Assembly (NCBI RefSeq): GCF_000237925.1
Contig: NC_031495.1
Span: forward strand, 64,276,939 to 64,340,938
Length of the DNA stretch: 64,000 nucleotides
Direction: 5' to 3'
Source: Schistosoma mansoni
Taxonomy: Eukaryota; Platyhelminthes; Trematoda; Strigeidida; Schistosomatidae
Shown here piece by piece: positions 45,317-57,094 of the stretch. Numbering within the stretch: position 1 is the stretch's first letter; each line of letters starts with the position of its first letter. A program made the position numbers and the translations under genes. A model generated the notes under the pieces. The model was not told the origin of the DNA, ran no database searches, and saw nothing but the letters and a program-made list of their open reading frames with translations.

Positions 45317-45562
45317 AGTACATAAGAAAGCACACATTGAGGAAAGCAGCCAACTGCGTCACAAGACAAGACCTCACATGGAATCCTGAAGGTCAAAGGA
45401 GAACAGGAAGACCAAAGAACACACTACGCCATGAAATGGAGACAAATATGAGAAGAGTGAACAAAAGTTGGATAGAACTTGAAAAGAAGGCCGAGGATGG
45501 ATTGGGTTAGAAAATGCTGGTTGTAGGCCTATGCTCGATTGGGGGTAACAGACATAAGTAAG
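45317..45562 (+). mobile_element. RTE fragment, downstream half
   Basis: Resumes the RTE at RKHTLRKAANCVTRQDLTWN and continues to [20 protein letters not shown], then the terminus GGGGGTAACAGACATAAGTAAG. Together with 41755-42179 it represents one insertion later split. Confidence 0.85.
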
Positions 45563-45904
45563 TAATTAGAAATTAACAATTTTGATAGGCTTCGTTTGGA
45601 TGAATTAATTCCTGTATTTCTAAGGTCAATATTCAAGGATATACCGTCACAGAGATTCTGAAAAGTACTTACATAAGTTATTACACCATGATTCTAAAAA
45701 TTTAATATTACAAAAATTTTTGGCACAAAAGGCAAGTAAATTTATCAATTATGAAGCAATAGCTCTCTTTTGTTAATCAATAACTGATCATCTCCCTTAT
45801 TATTTTCATTATGAATACTAAGATTAATACAATATATCTTCTATGGATAATAATGCCAATGAAATATATCTTATATTATCAATCAATGGAAGTTATTAAA
45901 ATGG

Positions 45905-46110
45905 AAAAACAAATGAGGTTAAGCGCATGCGGATGAAAGTGAAAGGTTCTGGGTTTGAATGTTACAAGGCAGAATCGTGTATGCGCACTGCTGAGGAATC
46001 CCACAACAGAACGAAACGGCCGTCCAGTGTTTCCAGATTGTCCATGGTGGTCTAGTTTCAATTGACTCATGATTTTAACTATAAAATTACTAGGATTTCC
46101 ACAAAAGCTC
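45905..46110 (+). mobile_element. SINE-B copy
   Basis: GAGGTTAAGCGCATGCGG (box A side), GGGTTTGAATGTTAC (decayed box B), ribozyme region with CTGAGGA, GAAA and GTC intact but stem II weakened (GAATCCC/AGAAC), perfect stem I (CACTG/CAGTG), then tail. Mirror of 15315-15525. Confidence 0.75.
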
Positions 46111-46280
46111 CTTCTGAAATGTCATTGAGCACTATCCAAATCATCCTACAGTTTGATCACTGAATATCAAACAGTCCATCGATCCCTATTAAAGTTAAGG
46201 AAAACAAACGCGCATCATTTAATCATACGCCATGAATTGTCCTATGCGGCAGTGATTTTACTTTCGCTTGTATCTACCTT

Positions 46281-46805
46281 TTGAAGGCTCTTTACTCGAA
46301 CACTACCAATCGAGTAAGAGCTTATGGCGAACTGTCATATGATTTTACAACCTCAAGTGGTGTCCGTCAAGGCTGTCCACTATCCCCGTTTTTGTTTAAC
46401 TTCATTATAGACCTGTTGCTGCAAATAACACTCTCTTCGACTGAATCTACAGGAATTGATCTCCTACCAGGGGGACCACTAAGCGACTTAGAATACGCAG
46501 ATGACATAGTCCTGTTTGGTGAAGACGCTGACAAAATGCAGAGTCTTCTGTTGGAACTCAGTAATAATGCCAGGATGTTTGGGATGCGTTTCTCCCCATC
46601 CAAATGTAAATTGTTACTCCAGGACTGGCCTGCGTCAACACCCGAACTAAGGATAGGAAGTGAAGTAGTCGAACGCGTCGACAACTTCACTTATCTTGGA
46701 AGTCTGATCAGCCCTAATGGGTTGGTGTCTGAGGAAATCTCAGCACGGATTCAAAAAGCTCGTTTGGCTTTTGCCAACTTACGTCACCTATGGCGTAGAC
46801 GATGA
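46281..46805 (+). pseudogene. LINE-2 reverse transcriptase, C-terminal half
   Basis: LKALYSNTTNRVRAYGELSY then SSGVRQGCPLSPFLFNFIID and LEYADDIVLFGEDADKMQSL (catalytic YADD), SPSKCKLLLQDW and FTYLGSLISPNGLVSEEIS, ending at HLWRRR. The first catalytic Asp motif is absent because of the 5' truncation, so it cannot be functional. A one-step frameshift at about 46790 separates it from the next frame. Confidence 0.85.
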
Positions 46806-47337
46806 TATCCGTCTATCAATTAAGGGACGAGTATACTGCGCATCAGTTCGCTCTGTTCTACTTTACGGCTGTGAAACATGGCCATTAAGAGTAGAAGATA
46901 CTCGTAGGTTACTAGTATTTGACCACAGATGTCTTAGAAATATTGCTCGCATCTGCTGGGATAACCGGGTAAGTAATAGTGAGGTTAGACGCAGGGTATT
47001 AGGGAATGATGGTAAATCAGTTGATGAGGTGATGAATCTTCATCGACTGAGATGGTTGGGCCATGTGTTACGTATGCCTGAACACCGATTACCACGACGC
47101 GCTATGATGACTAGTATTGGGGATGGTTGGAAGAGAGTTAGGGGCGGCCAAACCAAAACATGGCATCAGTGTTTGAAGTCACTAACTTCTAGCCTGAGCC
47201 ATGTTGGCAGATGCAGACTACCTGGTTGGGATCCGCGTGACTATCGTAACCAATGGTTGGAGACTCTGGGTGACATGGCTCAGAATCGATCACAATGGCG
47301 TAGGTGTATACACTCTTTATCTTCCCTTAAACCTTGA
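46790..47337 (+). pseudogene. LINE-2 post-RT C-terminal region
   Basis: Continues with DIRLSIKGRVYCASVRSVLL, YGCETWPLRVEDTRRLLVFD, HRCLRNIARICW, HRLRWLGHVLRMPEHRLPRR and GWDPRDYRNQWLETLGDMAQ to SLSSLKP and a stop. The CxxH-like and RWLGHVLRM motifs are typical of the region after RT in several LINE clades. The reading frame is open throughout, so this copy is fairly young. Confidence 0.85.
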
Positions 47338-47524
47338 GACTAAAATTGCTTCATATCTGTCTTCCTTCCTATACTATATCCTTATATACAACCTATAATT
47401 TATATACTACTACCAACACTAAATTAACTACTATGAATCCGGTGTTGATCTTGTTGTGCTAACGAGGTATGGCAACTTGGACCGATGCATATATGTGCCT
47501 GGTCCTACGTTGTAGCTGACTGAC

Positions 47525-48945
47525 TGTATCTACTTTAACTAATAGATTTCTGTAATAACGTCAGTGGTGTTGTATAGTCATCAAAGAATCAGTATTACTT
47601 TGATACAACGGAGTGGTAATCCGAGTTAGGTGCTGACTGTGAGGAATGACTTAGAAGTTATCTGGTTCGTCATACTATTCCTGTCTAACTCTAGTAGAGA
47701 GTATCAACGTTGATGATCTACAATTTCTAATTGATCACATAAAAACAACAATGTAATAACTCACAAAATAAGTCGGACATGTACACTAAGTTATAGGTTA
47801 CATAAAGGTATTCAAGTTAATCATACGTCGAAAAAGAGCTTTTATTAAGTTGTGAAAGATTCAAAATAGAAATAATTCGAGTCTATGATTATAATGAAAC
47901 ATGAGTATTACCCTATTTCCTTCTATTTTATGAACATAAGAATGAAGGTAACGAAATCGCTTAGTATATGTTAAACAAGTATGTAGTGCTGAAACTTTCC
48001 ATGTATTACTCAATAGAAAAGAAGTTATTACGATTCATCCGACTTGAACTATCTCTCCAAGCTACCATTTCTGGTTCTGTGTACCAATCACAGTGTTATC
48101 ATGCACACAGTTTCAACTCTATCTTTTGATATTACAAATGTCATATCTTTCACAGCGATTAACGTATGTCTCCTCACCTTGACTGGAGTGATATGACAGT
48201 GACTTGGTCAGAACTGTTTTTTTTAGTTGTACTTAATACTTTTTGTTTCTTTCCTTTATACCACTTAAAGTGACTTTTTGTTTATTTCTTCTCTTCCTCC
48301 CACTAGGATAATACAAATGTATTATGTTTTTATCGGTGTTGTGGACATTAGATCCCCAGAACTCGTTTGGAAACGGTGCTAATTTCATAATTTTATTCTG
48401 AAAATTTGAATTTTATGTTTTCGTGCCAAGAAACGCTAATAGCTTACAATTCCCACTCGCAATTCCATGACTGTCATTGGTTGACGGATTTTTTTAGCGC
48501 GCTATTTTGTGGCTCTCCCAAGGGCGTTTCTATCATTGTATAAATAAGTTTGATTTGTGTGCTTAGTGACCTCGTATTTTCTGGGTGCTTGTAGAATACA
48601 TTCTCTACGCCTCATCAAGACTTCTTGCATGATAATTTCAAATTTTGTGAAATGAATATTGAAGCATAAATATGACACAATTCATTTGCATAGCAACTAT
48701 GATAAACTCGTTATAAATAAATTTTTACATTCACTTACCAAATAATCTTTTTCTCTGTTCTAGAGATAACTTTATGGTTAGCACGTTTATCACTGAATGA
48801 ATTGTGTAAATGAAATCCTATTGTTTATAGTAAGATGAAGTCGCCAATTATGTTGACACTTTCTATATAAGAATAACATTAGTAACTTGAGGAGTAAGTT
48901 GAGGCTGTCTAACTTATTCAGTATACAATAGAATAACTTATTTAC
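47525..48945. other. Arm sequence without recognised gene
   Basis: Mirror of 13561-15060. Contains the decayed palindrome of family G at about 47701-47718. No conserved frame. Confidence 0.5.
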
Positions 48946-48949
48946 TTTA

Positions 48950-49375
48950 CCTACTCCTGTTACCCCTCATGGAGGAGCATAGACCTTACACTACCATTCA
49001 CCATCCAACCCTGTCCTAAGCAATTCTTTCCAGTTGACATTCATCCTTTTCATATCTGCGTCTATTTTCCGGCGTAATGTGTTCTTTAGTCCATTCTTTT
49101 CTGCTTGCCTTCAGGATTTCAAGTCAAGGCTTGCTTTGTGATGCAGTTTGGTGATTTGCCTAATGTATATCCTATCCACTTCCAACGTCTTCTCCTAATT
49201 TCCTCTTCAGTTGGAAGCTGATTTGTTCTCTGCCATAAAACGCTGTTGTTGATGGTATCCGGCCAGTGAATGTTGAGTATTTTGCGTAGACAACTGTTTA
49301 TAAATACCTGTTCCTTCTTGACGATGGATGTAGTAGTTCTCCACGTTTCAGATCCGTACAGTATGACTGTCTAGA
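48950..49375 (-). mobile_element. RTE 3' fragment
   Basis: The minus strand has [20 protein letters not shown] and [22 protein letters not shown] sequence with several stops, plus the terminal CTCCATGAGGGGTAACAGGAG. Mirror of 13226-13560 and slightly longer upstream. Confidence 0.8.
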
Positions 49376-49732
49376 CAACTTAAAAATAAGGGTTTGCTTA
49401 ATTGTTTCAGAAACTTGGTGATTGTTTCCATGTTGTCACTAGATAGAATACAGTTCATAGGTTATCATTTTGACATATGCTGTAATGTATTATTCAAAAA
49501 TTAAAAGACATTAACCATCAACGGAGCTTGAAAACAAGATAATGTGACTATTGATTGAGTGAAATAAAGCTTGAATTTCTTTTTTACACTGAATGGATAC
49601 TAATATTCTTAGGAAGAATTCTGAACGACATACCCGCATATACATTAACTTATTTTATTAATAAGTAGTAAAGATTAGATAATTAAATCTATTTTCATAT
49701 ATTATTCAACTTATACCATTCATATATTGACT

Positions 49733-49912
49733 TGTAAGCAAATGTGGATAGTGGCTTACAGTGAAATCCAGGACGCCTGTTTCGTCCTATTTGGGACTCG
49801 TCAGCTGAATGTACCTTCATCTCAGAGTTGATGTTCACTCTGGGACTCGAACCTAGTACCTTTCGCTTCAAACGCCATCGCGTTATCCACTCGGCCACTG
49901 AGTCCTGATAGT
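49733..49912 (-). mobile_element. Smα-type SINE with well-kept pol III boxes
   Basis: Minus strand: CAGTGGCCGAGTGGATAACG matches a tRNA box A very well and GGTTCGAGTCCCAGAG matches box B. The ribozyme follows. The tail is truncated after CCACTATCCACATTTGC. Has the best internal promoter of all SINEs in the window. Confidence 0.88.
49765..49812 (-). ncRNA. Hammerhead ribozyme (Smα), intact core
   Basis: CTGACGA at 49798-49804 (minus), stem II GTCC/GGAC, GAAA, stem III AC/GT with a four-base loop, GTC at 49772-49774. Stem I is shorter than in the copy at 51136-51180. Confidence 0.8.
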
Positions 49913-50044
49913 TACTTGCTTGTGCGACGTGTTGAAGTTTAAATTCATTTAGTATTGACATATTATATTGACTTACTGAAATATTTTTTTTCTATGATGG
50001 GGAAAAGATTGTTAAATAGGTTTGTTGTTATCAGACTCATCAAA

Positions 50045-50595
50045 ATCTCAGTTTTATTTATTTATTTAAACACATAAATATTGGTACAAGAAAGCACCAG
50101 ATACATATGCGCCGCACAAATCTCATTTGATTTGTGTGAGGGCTGTGATACTGCCCAGGTGCCCAAACCGAAACAGGTGGTTTTCTTAGGGGGCCACACC
50201 CAAAGCAACACTTTAACCTTAAGATCTGATCCACAAGGCAGTGCAGGAGCATCGTGAGGAGATGCAGTCCCATGGTAGCCGGTGACCAACCATTGATTCA
50301 TACGCCATTTGTTCCCTCAGCAGGATACTGGAGCCAGTCCATGTGCACCACTGGTTTGGAATGAGGGTTTTCCAACTCCCCTAGGTGAACATACCGTGAA
50401 CATTCCTCCAACCCGGTTAAAGCACCGTACATTGGCTTTTCGTCCTATCAATTTGGTAAACAACAGTAATGCGACTGTGAGAAGGCAGTGAGTAGGACTT
50501 CCCTGACAGAGGCTATATACGCGTGGCCATATGAGAGCATTTTGAGAGGGAGAGTGGACTCTCCCCACTCTTGGCCGTACTAGGGCATTCGGGAG
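50045..50595 (-). repeat. Family F repeat, full copy
   Basis: Longest F copy: tail AGTTTTATTTATTTATTTAAAC (plus-strand view) at 50048, then blocks AAACAGGTGGTTTTCTTAGG, AGTCCCATGGTAGCCGGTGA and TATATACGCGTGGCC to the CCGTACTAGGGCATTCGGG end. Several overlapping short frames occur but none is conserved among copies. Confidence 0.7.
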
Positions 50596-51057
50596 CATCA
50601 AAATCTTAGTGAATATGAAGAAGGAGAAATTAAGAGTGTTTTCCTATCACGATATTTTGACCATCTGCTTACCTCTTCATTATGAATAATAGGCGAATAG
50701 CTACGAAATTATTTTGAATACACACAAATGCCTGTTTTTCATTGAATATCTTCTCGAGATTTTAGTGAAATCTGAACATCGTTTTTTTCTTTTATCATCA
50801 AATTGACTTTTACTTGGCGGCAATCTGTTGAAATTTGAAAAGAACTAAGTAGCTTTATGTTCCTCGCTTTAAATTCACAAAGCTTTTTTCTAAGGGGAAT
50901 TATAGCGACGAAACTTGCAGATTGTAACAATATGCATCAAGTGTTAGATATACCGGGACACTGATGGGTAATTTTCTCCATTCTACAAAGTTTATAATAT
51001 TTATGGCTTGTTATTGTTAATTTCTTAAAATAAGTAAATTTGCATAAGCAGGTGTCT

Positions 51058-51312
51058 ATCAGGGCTCAGTAACTAAGCTGATAACGCGATGGCGTTTGAA
51101 GCAAACAGTGAATATCAACTTTGAGATTGAGGTACATCCAGCTGACGAGTCACAAATACGACGAAACGTACGTCCTGGATTTCACTGCTACCCACTATTC
51201 ATGTTCTCTTATAAATATTGTGACTTAATTCAAGATCGAGGCAGTACGCACGTATGCCAACAAGAGACTGATCAATTAGTCTTTAATAACAATGAGAAGA
51301 TACATGTAAACA
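51058..51312 (+). mobile_element. Smα-type SINE with the best hammerhead
   Basis: Box A side GATAACGCGATGGCG is present, but the box B stretch is deleted (GAAGCAAACAGTGAATATC), so transcription from its own promoter is unlikely. Tail to GAGACTGATCAATTAGTC. Confidence 0.85.
51136..51180 (+). ncRNA. Hammerhead ribozyme (Smα), complete
   Basis: Stem I ATCCAG/CTGGAT is perfect, CTGACGA at 51142-51148, stem II GTC/GAC, GAAA, stem III ACG/CGT with a two-base loop, GTC at 51172-51174. It closely resembles the published Schistosoma hammerhead used in structural work (known from memory, not checked). Confidence 0.85.
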
Positions 51313-52189
51313 ACATCAAATAGTAGATTTGATAAATATCTTGTCTTTGAAATAATATATATATATCCCATTCTCTATGCAATTCAGCTTAGAGGAATAA
51401 CTAACTAGACAATAACTTACAATTTCACGAATATTACACTAAATTGTAATATCCATACAAAGAATTCCATTAGCCATATATTCCAAACGTATTTTTATTG
51501 CCTAGGAAACAACCTAAGACAAAATTTGATAGATTCTCTACTTATAATAGAACTTCAAAACTGTGATATCCTCATGAGGATAAGGTTAATGATACATGTA
51601 AATCAAACACTTTTTGTTTCGTATTAATCTTAGAAGATATTTGGTTGCTATGGATGAATTTTCTACAAACTAACATGAAATGTTGAAACGCAAAGAAAAA
51701 ACAAAACTGAAGTATTGGCAGCTTGAACCATTTAGGCATGTTGGTGAATACAATCATCTGTTTACATTTCAGAAAGGAATGTCAATGTTCACTTTGTATT
51801 GTATCTGTAAGCTCATTGATTGTAAAATGCGGTTACACTACTTATATTCATCCGATGTTAGGTTGTAAATTCACATTTTGGGAAATGAGTATGTTCAACG
51901 GTATTGTTTATATTGTAGTTAGCTTAACCTTATCTTAATAATCTCATATAGTGTTAATGACTGTATTGGACTATATTTGATTATGAAAATGTCATCATAA
52001 CTTACTTTTTCAAAACCGGTTACCTAGAAAATACATATGTGCCATTATATCCTTCTTATTTGGATAGTTAAAACAAAATTTTAATATATATATATAGTAG
52101 AAATGCAATTTGAACTATTACGATCCTTTTTCTCAGTTCAATGTAGATTTTGCGACTATTTTCTTTTCTGTTTTTAAGTAGTGGTGTAG

Positions 52190-52470
52190 TGTGAGCTACT
52201 TATATTCACATTAGTAGTATACAGCGATAGAAATATAATGTATCTCAATAAAAGATCGAGTAGGAAAGAACGGAAACAGAAAGTAATTAGCATGAAAATA
52301 CAGGATCAATTAAATCTGAGACGATTAACAGATATGGACAAAAGAAACAGTCAGGTTTGTGACAATTGATTGACATTTTGCAAATAAGAGATTTATAGTG
52401 TGATTCTCAGGTTCTGGTAAGACTGTCCCCACGGGTGTATCTCTTCACTACAATCCAAAAAAATTGATTC
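52190..52470 (+). repeat. Family I dispersed repeat
   Basis: GTGTAGTGTGAGCTACTTAT...CACGGGTGTATCTCTTCACTAC; mirror of 10300-10510 and relative of 23525-23830. Confidence 0.5.
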
Positions 52471-52484
52471 AGAAAGAGTTTTTG

Positions 52485-52850
52485 TGGAGATTTCAGCAAT
52501 TTTATAGTTGAAGTCATAAGTCACTTGAAGCTAGATCACCATGGAAAACCTGGAAGCACTAGAAGGCCGTTTTGTCCTATTGTGGAACTCCTCAGCAGTG
52601 TCTATTCACGATCCCGCTGCGTGATACTCGAACCCAGGACCTATCAGTCTCGTGCCCCAACACTTAACCTCTAGACCACTGAGACGACATCCAACTGTGT
52701 TGATGTCTTGTTTCAGCTAATCCACGAAACTGAGCGACACATCTACCATTGTGTTCAATGAGTTACTATCTCACAACAGACCTAATTGAACTCCACTAGA
52801 ACTCCAGGAACTATCTCTTGAAACCAGTCACTGGTGATCATATGATTCAT
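52485..52850 (-). mobile_element. SINE-B, near full-length, minus strand
   Basis: The whole order is present: tail arm, ribozyme region (CTGAGGA intact but GAAA changed to AAAA in GGACAAAACG; GTC changed to TTC), box B GGGTTCGAGTATC, box A GGTCTAGAGGTTAAG, middle block to CCTAATTGAACTCC. Mirror of 9860-10185. Confidence 0.78.
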
Positions 52851-53329
52851 TCACAGTTTTTGTAATTTCCCAGTTAGATTTATCAGTCCATTAATTAATT
52901 AATTCTTATCATTCACTTACACATGAACATACTTCTTCCGTTTCATTAAACACAAACCAAATTCGTTGTATCTGAAAACATTTTATTGAATAGAAGTGGA
53001 AAGTTGAGGATTCAGTTTGTGAGATGATTAATTTGACTCAATTGAATTTAGAAAATCTCTAAAAAATGTAGTTTTTTTCTTAAATAGAAGAACATACTTG
53101 TTTCCCTTGAGTTAGTATAAACCAATCTATATCTCTCTAAAGAAAATGGAGAGGGGGAGGGAGGATTACAAATTTGATCAATTGCTTGTCGTAGCATCAA
53201 CTGAATGTATATTAAATAATGCTAGCAATTCATCATTATACTTACTAATATAACAAGCTTTATAACAATCATCAGAGTTATGTAATACTTAGTTGATAGG
53301 ATTCGATCTGCACTAAGAAAGATCTGATA

Positions 53330-53690
53330 TAAATGATATTGATCACTACTCAGTGATCAATCAATTTTAAATACATCTCAGTGGTAACGTTTCTAACTGT
53401 AAAGGTGATTGACACGAGATCGAATCTATCAGGGAGCATCCGTTCTTTCAAGATTACAGGTATACCTTCCTGATAAGTACAAAGTAGCATGAAACATGAA
53501 TCCAGGGTTTCCTGTTGACTAACTCCAAGCACCATCTTATCTTAACATAGTGCTCGCAATTTCGAGTCATCTAGACTAGTGGCTATATTGTAACTTGGTC
53601 GATAGGATTCGATATGCATTAAGAGTGACCTGATATACATGATATTGATCACCACCAGTAATCAATCAATTGTAAGTTGTATTACACTGT
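53330..53690 (-). repeat. Family C repeat
   Basis: tRNA-like boxes on the minus strand (GATAGATTCGATCTCGTGTC region), terminal GATCACTACTCAGTGATCAAT palindrome. Mirror of 9040-9340. Confidence 0.55.
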
Positions 53691-53949
53691 TTAAGTAAAC
53701 TCATTTTCTTTTATGATGCTTTATTAACTCTCGAAACGTAAACTAACTTGATCTGTGAAGATCTATGAAACTGGTTTCTTTATCCAATAGTTTGTTTTTG
53801 AGTTTACTTGCATCATCAAAATGCTTCGATGTACATTTCAAAAAATTCATTAAGTCTTGGCTACATTATTGATCATAATATGTTTCTGTAGAAATCTATA
53901 ATCTCTAGTTAATTTTTTATGACGATTCGACATTATTTTGTATGCACGT

Positions 53950-54140
53950 TGAACATTTTAACTCCGTCTGTAGTTCTTATAGAGTTACTGCCGGTCCTAA
54001 TCCTGGTTCAAGGAGGAGTGTTGGGCGTGGGGTTAGCTATCCCATCCCTTAAAAAAATAACTCGCTGAAAAAAACGCCAACTAGAACTGGTGGGCGGCCC
54101 ATGCTCGTCCACGAGGGGTAGCAGGCGTAAGTAAGTATGT
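53950..54140 (+). mobile_element. Short RTE deletion derivative
   Basis: Leader ACTCCGTCTGTAGTTCTTATAG joined to the 3' end GGTGGGCGGCCCATGCTCG...GCAGGCGTAAGTAAGT. Mirror of 8565-8765. Confidence 0.8.
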
Positions 54141-54571
54141 TGAACATGGTACCAGATTACTTGACAGATTATTGCCTTAACAAAATCATTTTCAATGACA
54201 AACATTTCACCGATTGTCATCTACGTCTATTTCTGTTTGTTATTCAACGTAACAAATCTCTTCATTCTCTCTCTACTTCCTCATTTTGTACTAAGTCATA
54301 TATCTATGCAAAAGTAATGTGTTGTATTATTTAATTGAAAGATTGGAACATTTATTCATTCATTGAACTATGACTTACTCTCCAAGTCCCACTTCCTATA
54401 GATATCAATGAAGCATTTACATCAAATTAATTATGATAACATGTACAATATTGACAAGATAATGTATTAAGTAGAAGAAAATACAGAAGTTTAATGTTCT
54501 TTATGAAACATAACAATATGTAGTTTCAAATTAAAGATACAGTGGAACCAGATAAATAATCAAACTACCAA

Positions 54572-55345
54572 AGTACAACTCCGCCTGTAGCTTTTCTAGA
54601 GTTACTGCCAGTCCCAAATCCACACAAAGGAGGAAGGTTGGGCCACCCCATCCCGTGGAAAACTAACTCGCTAGAAAACGCTAATCAGAAAAAAAATTCA
54701 AACCATTTATACTCTGCCCTGGGAGTTCAAGGAAGAATTATGACGCCTCAGCATAAAAGCCGAGATTCTTTGGAAGTCACGAGGCTGATGAGTCTTCTAA
54801 CAACCAGAACAACAGTTTTTATAGGTACATGGAACGTCCGGACAATGTGGGAGACCGGGAAGACCAGTCAGATAGCGATGGAAATGAGGAGATACAAATT
54901 GGAAGTCCTACTGTATGGAGATGAAACGTGAAGAACTACTACAACCATCGTCAAGAAGATACAAGTATTTATTATTCGTTGTTTACGCAAAATACTCAAC
55001 ATTCACTGGTCGGATAGTATCAGCAACAGTCTTTTGTGGGAGAGGACAAACTAGCCTATAGCTGAAGAGGAAATTAGGAAAAGATGTTGGAAGTGGATCG
55101 GACATACATTAAAGAAATCACCAAACTGCATCACGAGGTGATCCCTAACTTGGAATTCGAAAGGGAAGCGGAAAAGAGGAAGGCCAATGGACACATTACG
55201 ACGGGAAATAGAAGCATATATGAAAAAGATGAATGTTAACTGGAAAGAACTGAGAAGGATTGCTCAGGACTGGGTTGGCTGGAGGCTGCTGTTGGGCAGC
55301 CTATGCACCTCCACGAAGGGTAACAGGCGTAAGTAATTAAGTACC
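54572..55345 (+). pseudogene. Internally deleted RTE element, decayed frame
   Basis: Same fusion as 7345-8135: [20 protein letters not shown] passes into RRYKLEVLLYGDET. In this copy stops follow (after GDET, WERTN and CITR), so it is broken, whereas the left-arm copy is open. The identical junction shows the deletion preceded the duplication. Confidence 0.85.
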
Positions 55346-55794
55346 AAAGTACCTTAAGATTTCAATTTTCTTAGGGACAATTCACACCTTAAGAAAGTCT
55401 AAAATCTATCAGCAGCTAATCAATAATACAGGTTTTTATATCGATAATGTTCGCATACACCATGATAGAGAATATAGAAATTCAAGTCACTTGCCTTGTT
55501 TTATATATGATTGACTGTTTTAAAAGGTCAAATATATTTGAACCATTTCAGAAATGATACAAATCAAGGTTGATATTTTTTGGAAAATACATCTTGAAGA
55601 AATCGAATACTTGGAAATAATTAGATCTAGTCAATAGGGGCGATTGATCTATGTATACTGGATGGATGAACTGAGGAGGAAGCATATATGAAGGGGACAA
55701 TCGATACTATTAGTGGAACGTATTTTCTGACGGTTTACAACTAGTCGAAATCATGACTTCTATGTATAAACTGTTTTAATGTATGATCAATTTG

Positions 55795-55975
55795 ATTTTA
55801 ATAATTGAATTCGTGAGTGAATCTAAGCTAGACTACCAATGGATGCTCACTGCTGAAGAGTCCCATAATAGGACGAAACGACTATCCACTGTTTCCAGGT
55901 TTTCAATGTTGATCTAGCTTAAATCGACTCATGAATTCAACTATTCAAATTACTACAATCTCTATAAATTCCCAA
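55795..55975 (+). mobile_element. SINE-B, inverted-arm copy
   Basis: Left arm AATTGAATTCGTGAGTGAATC, ribozyme region CTGAAGAGTCCCATAATAGG with GACGAAAC, GTC changed to ATC, right arm GATCTAGCTTAAATCGACTC. Mirror of 6745-6912. Confidence 0.7.
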
Positions 55976-56044
55976 TCTAATAAAATTTGATTTTGTCAGA
56001 TTCCAAGTACTTTCCAATGTTATTCAACCAAACATAATATTTAT

Positions 56045-56210
56045 TTTAATAGTTGTGATCATGAATCAATTGAAGCTAAACCACCATGAAAAACCTGGAA
56101 GTACTGGATGACCGTTCCGACCTATTGTAAGACTCCTCAACAGTGTGCATCCACGATCCCGCCTCATGAGTTTCGAACTTAGGACCTATCCGTTTCTTTG
56201 ATAACATTTA
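56045..56210 (-). mobile_element. SINE-B, decayed
   Basis: Mirror of 6540-6690, with better-kept GAGGCGGGATCGTGGATGC on the minus strand. GAAA has changed (GTCGGAAC). Confidence 0.7.
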
Positions 56211-56399
56211 TAAGATTTATACTTACCATCACTTTTGAAGACTATCAAAAATAGAGACCAGAAAATAAGGATAATACATGGTAATATAAACACTTGATAT
56301 GGAGTCAATATCAAATCACTTTTAGCCATTGATTATGTAATAAATAAGAATTCCCAATAGAAATGATAATAATCTATTCATCAATCACTTTGATCTGTC

Positions 56400-57085
56400 C
56401 TATTTATATATTGATAGGCTTGACCAAATTAGACTCAATTTATGAATGAGTCCATACATATTACAGTAGACGATGTGTAACATCATCAAAGATTCATCAG
56501 TTGTAGTCATTTATCTGACGGCGTTTGTCAATTAGCCACACCTATGTCCAAATATGAGTTGACAACTGTATTTCATTTGATATGGTAGTCAAGATACTAT
56601 TTGAAGTAATATGTATGATGACGTAATAGGGTTGGTATTATTATTATTATTATTATCAAATAGGTGATTAATAAGTTAAACATTTCAATGATCATCTTTA
56701 AGAAAACACCGTTTCGGTGTTTCCTCCTTATTAAAAGTAATTCGTAGTACCTAAATGGGTTGTAGGTAGTAACGCAGCAAGTATATACATGATTTATGGT
56801 TATGTAAAGTAAATAGTGGATTACTTAAATACAAATATTCTATTCACAGGCGTTTGTTGTCAGTGAAGCTTTTCACAAATCGGGTTTATCGTAAAGTACA
56901 TACATCACAATATCGATTAGACATGGTTACAATTTAGTTTCAATTGATTTATTGTAATTAACATGATTGTACAGAACAAGGTTCACTGTAAATGAGAAAC
57001 ATGATATCAAATATGATTGGAGTAAACATTGAAAGTAAGAATGAATTGTTAATATCCTAATGAATAATGTAAACTGATAGATCAC
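56400..57085 (-). repeat. DUP-A repeat, copy 5 (empty RTE site)
   Basis: Mirror of 5634-6340. The hairpin AAACACCG/CGGTGTTT at about 56704-56722 is perfect. No RTE at about 56845-56860. Confidence 0.75.
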
Positions 57086-57094
57086 TGTTCATCT

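Larger units (their letters stand above)
46278..47524 (+). mobile_element. LINE-2, 5'-truncated insertion with target duplication
   Basis: Bounded by TGTATCTAC at 46269-46277 and again at 47525-47533. The mirrored left-arm locus (about 15065-15085) has one copy of this 9-mer, an exact empty site. The element contains the RT palm to C-terminus in two overlapping frames and a 3' UTR of about 185 bases. Confidence 0.92.

Noticed and set aside
49860-49905. A tRNA gene suggested by good box A and box B
   Set aside because: No cloverleaf acceptor or anticodon arm can be completed; it is the head of an Smα SINE.
50058-50601. Overlapping 60-94-codon frames as small proteins
   Set aside because: They arise from the family F repeat; frames differ between copies at 50 and 63 kb.
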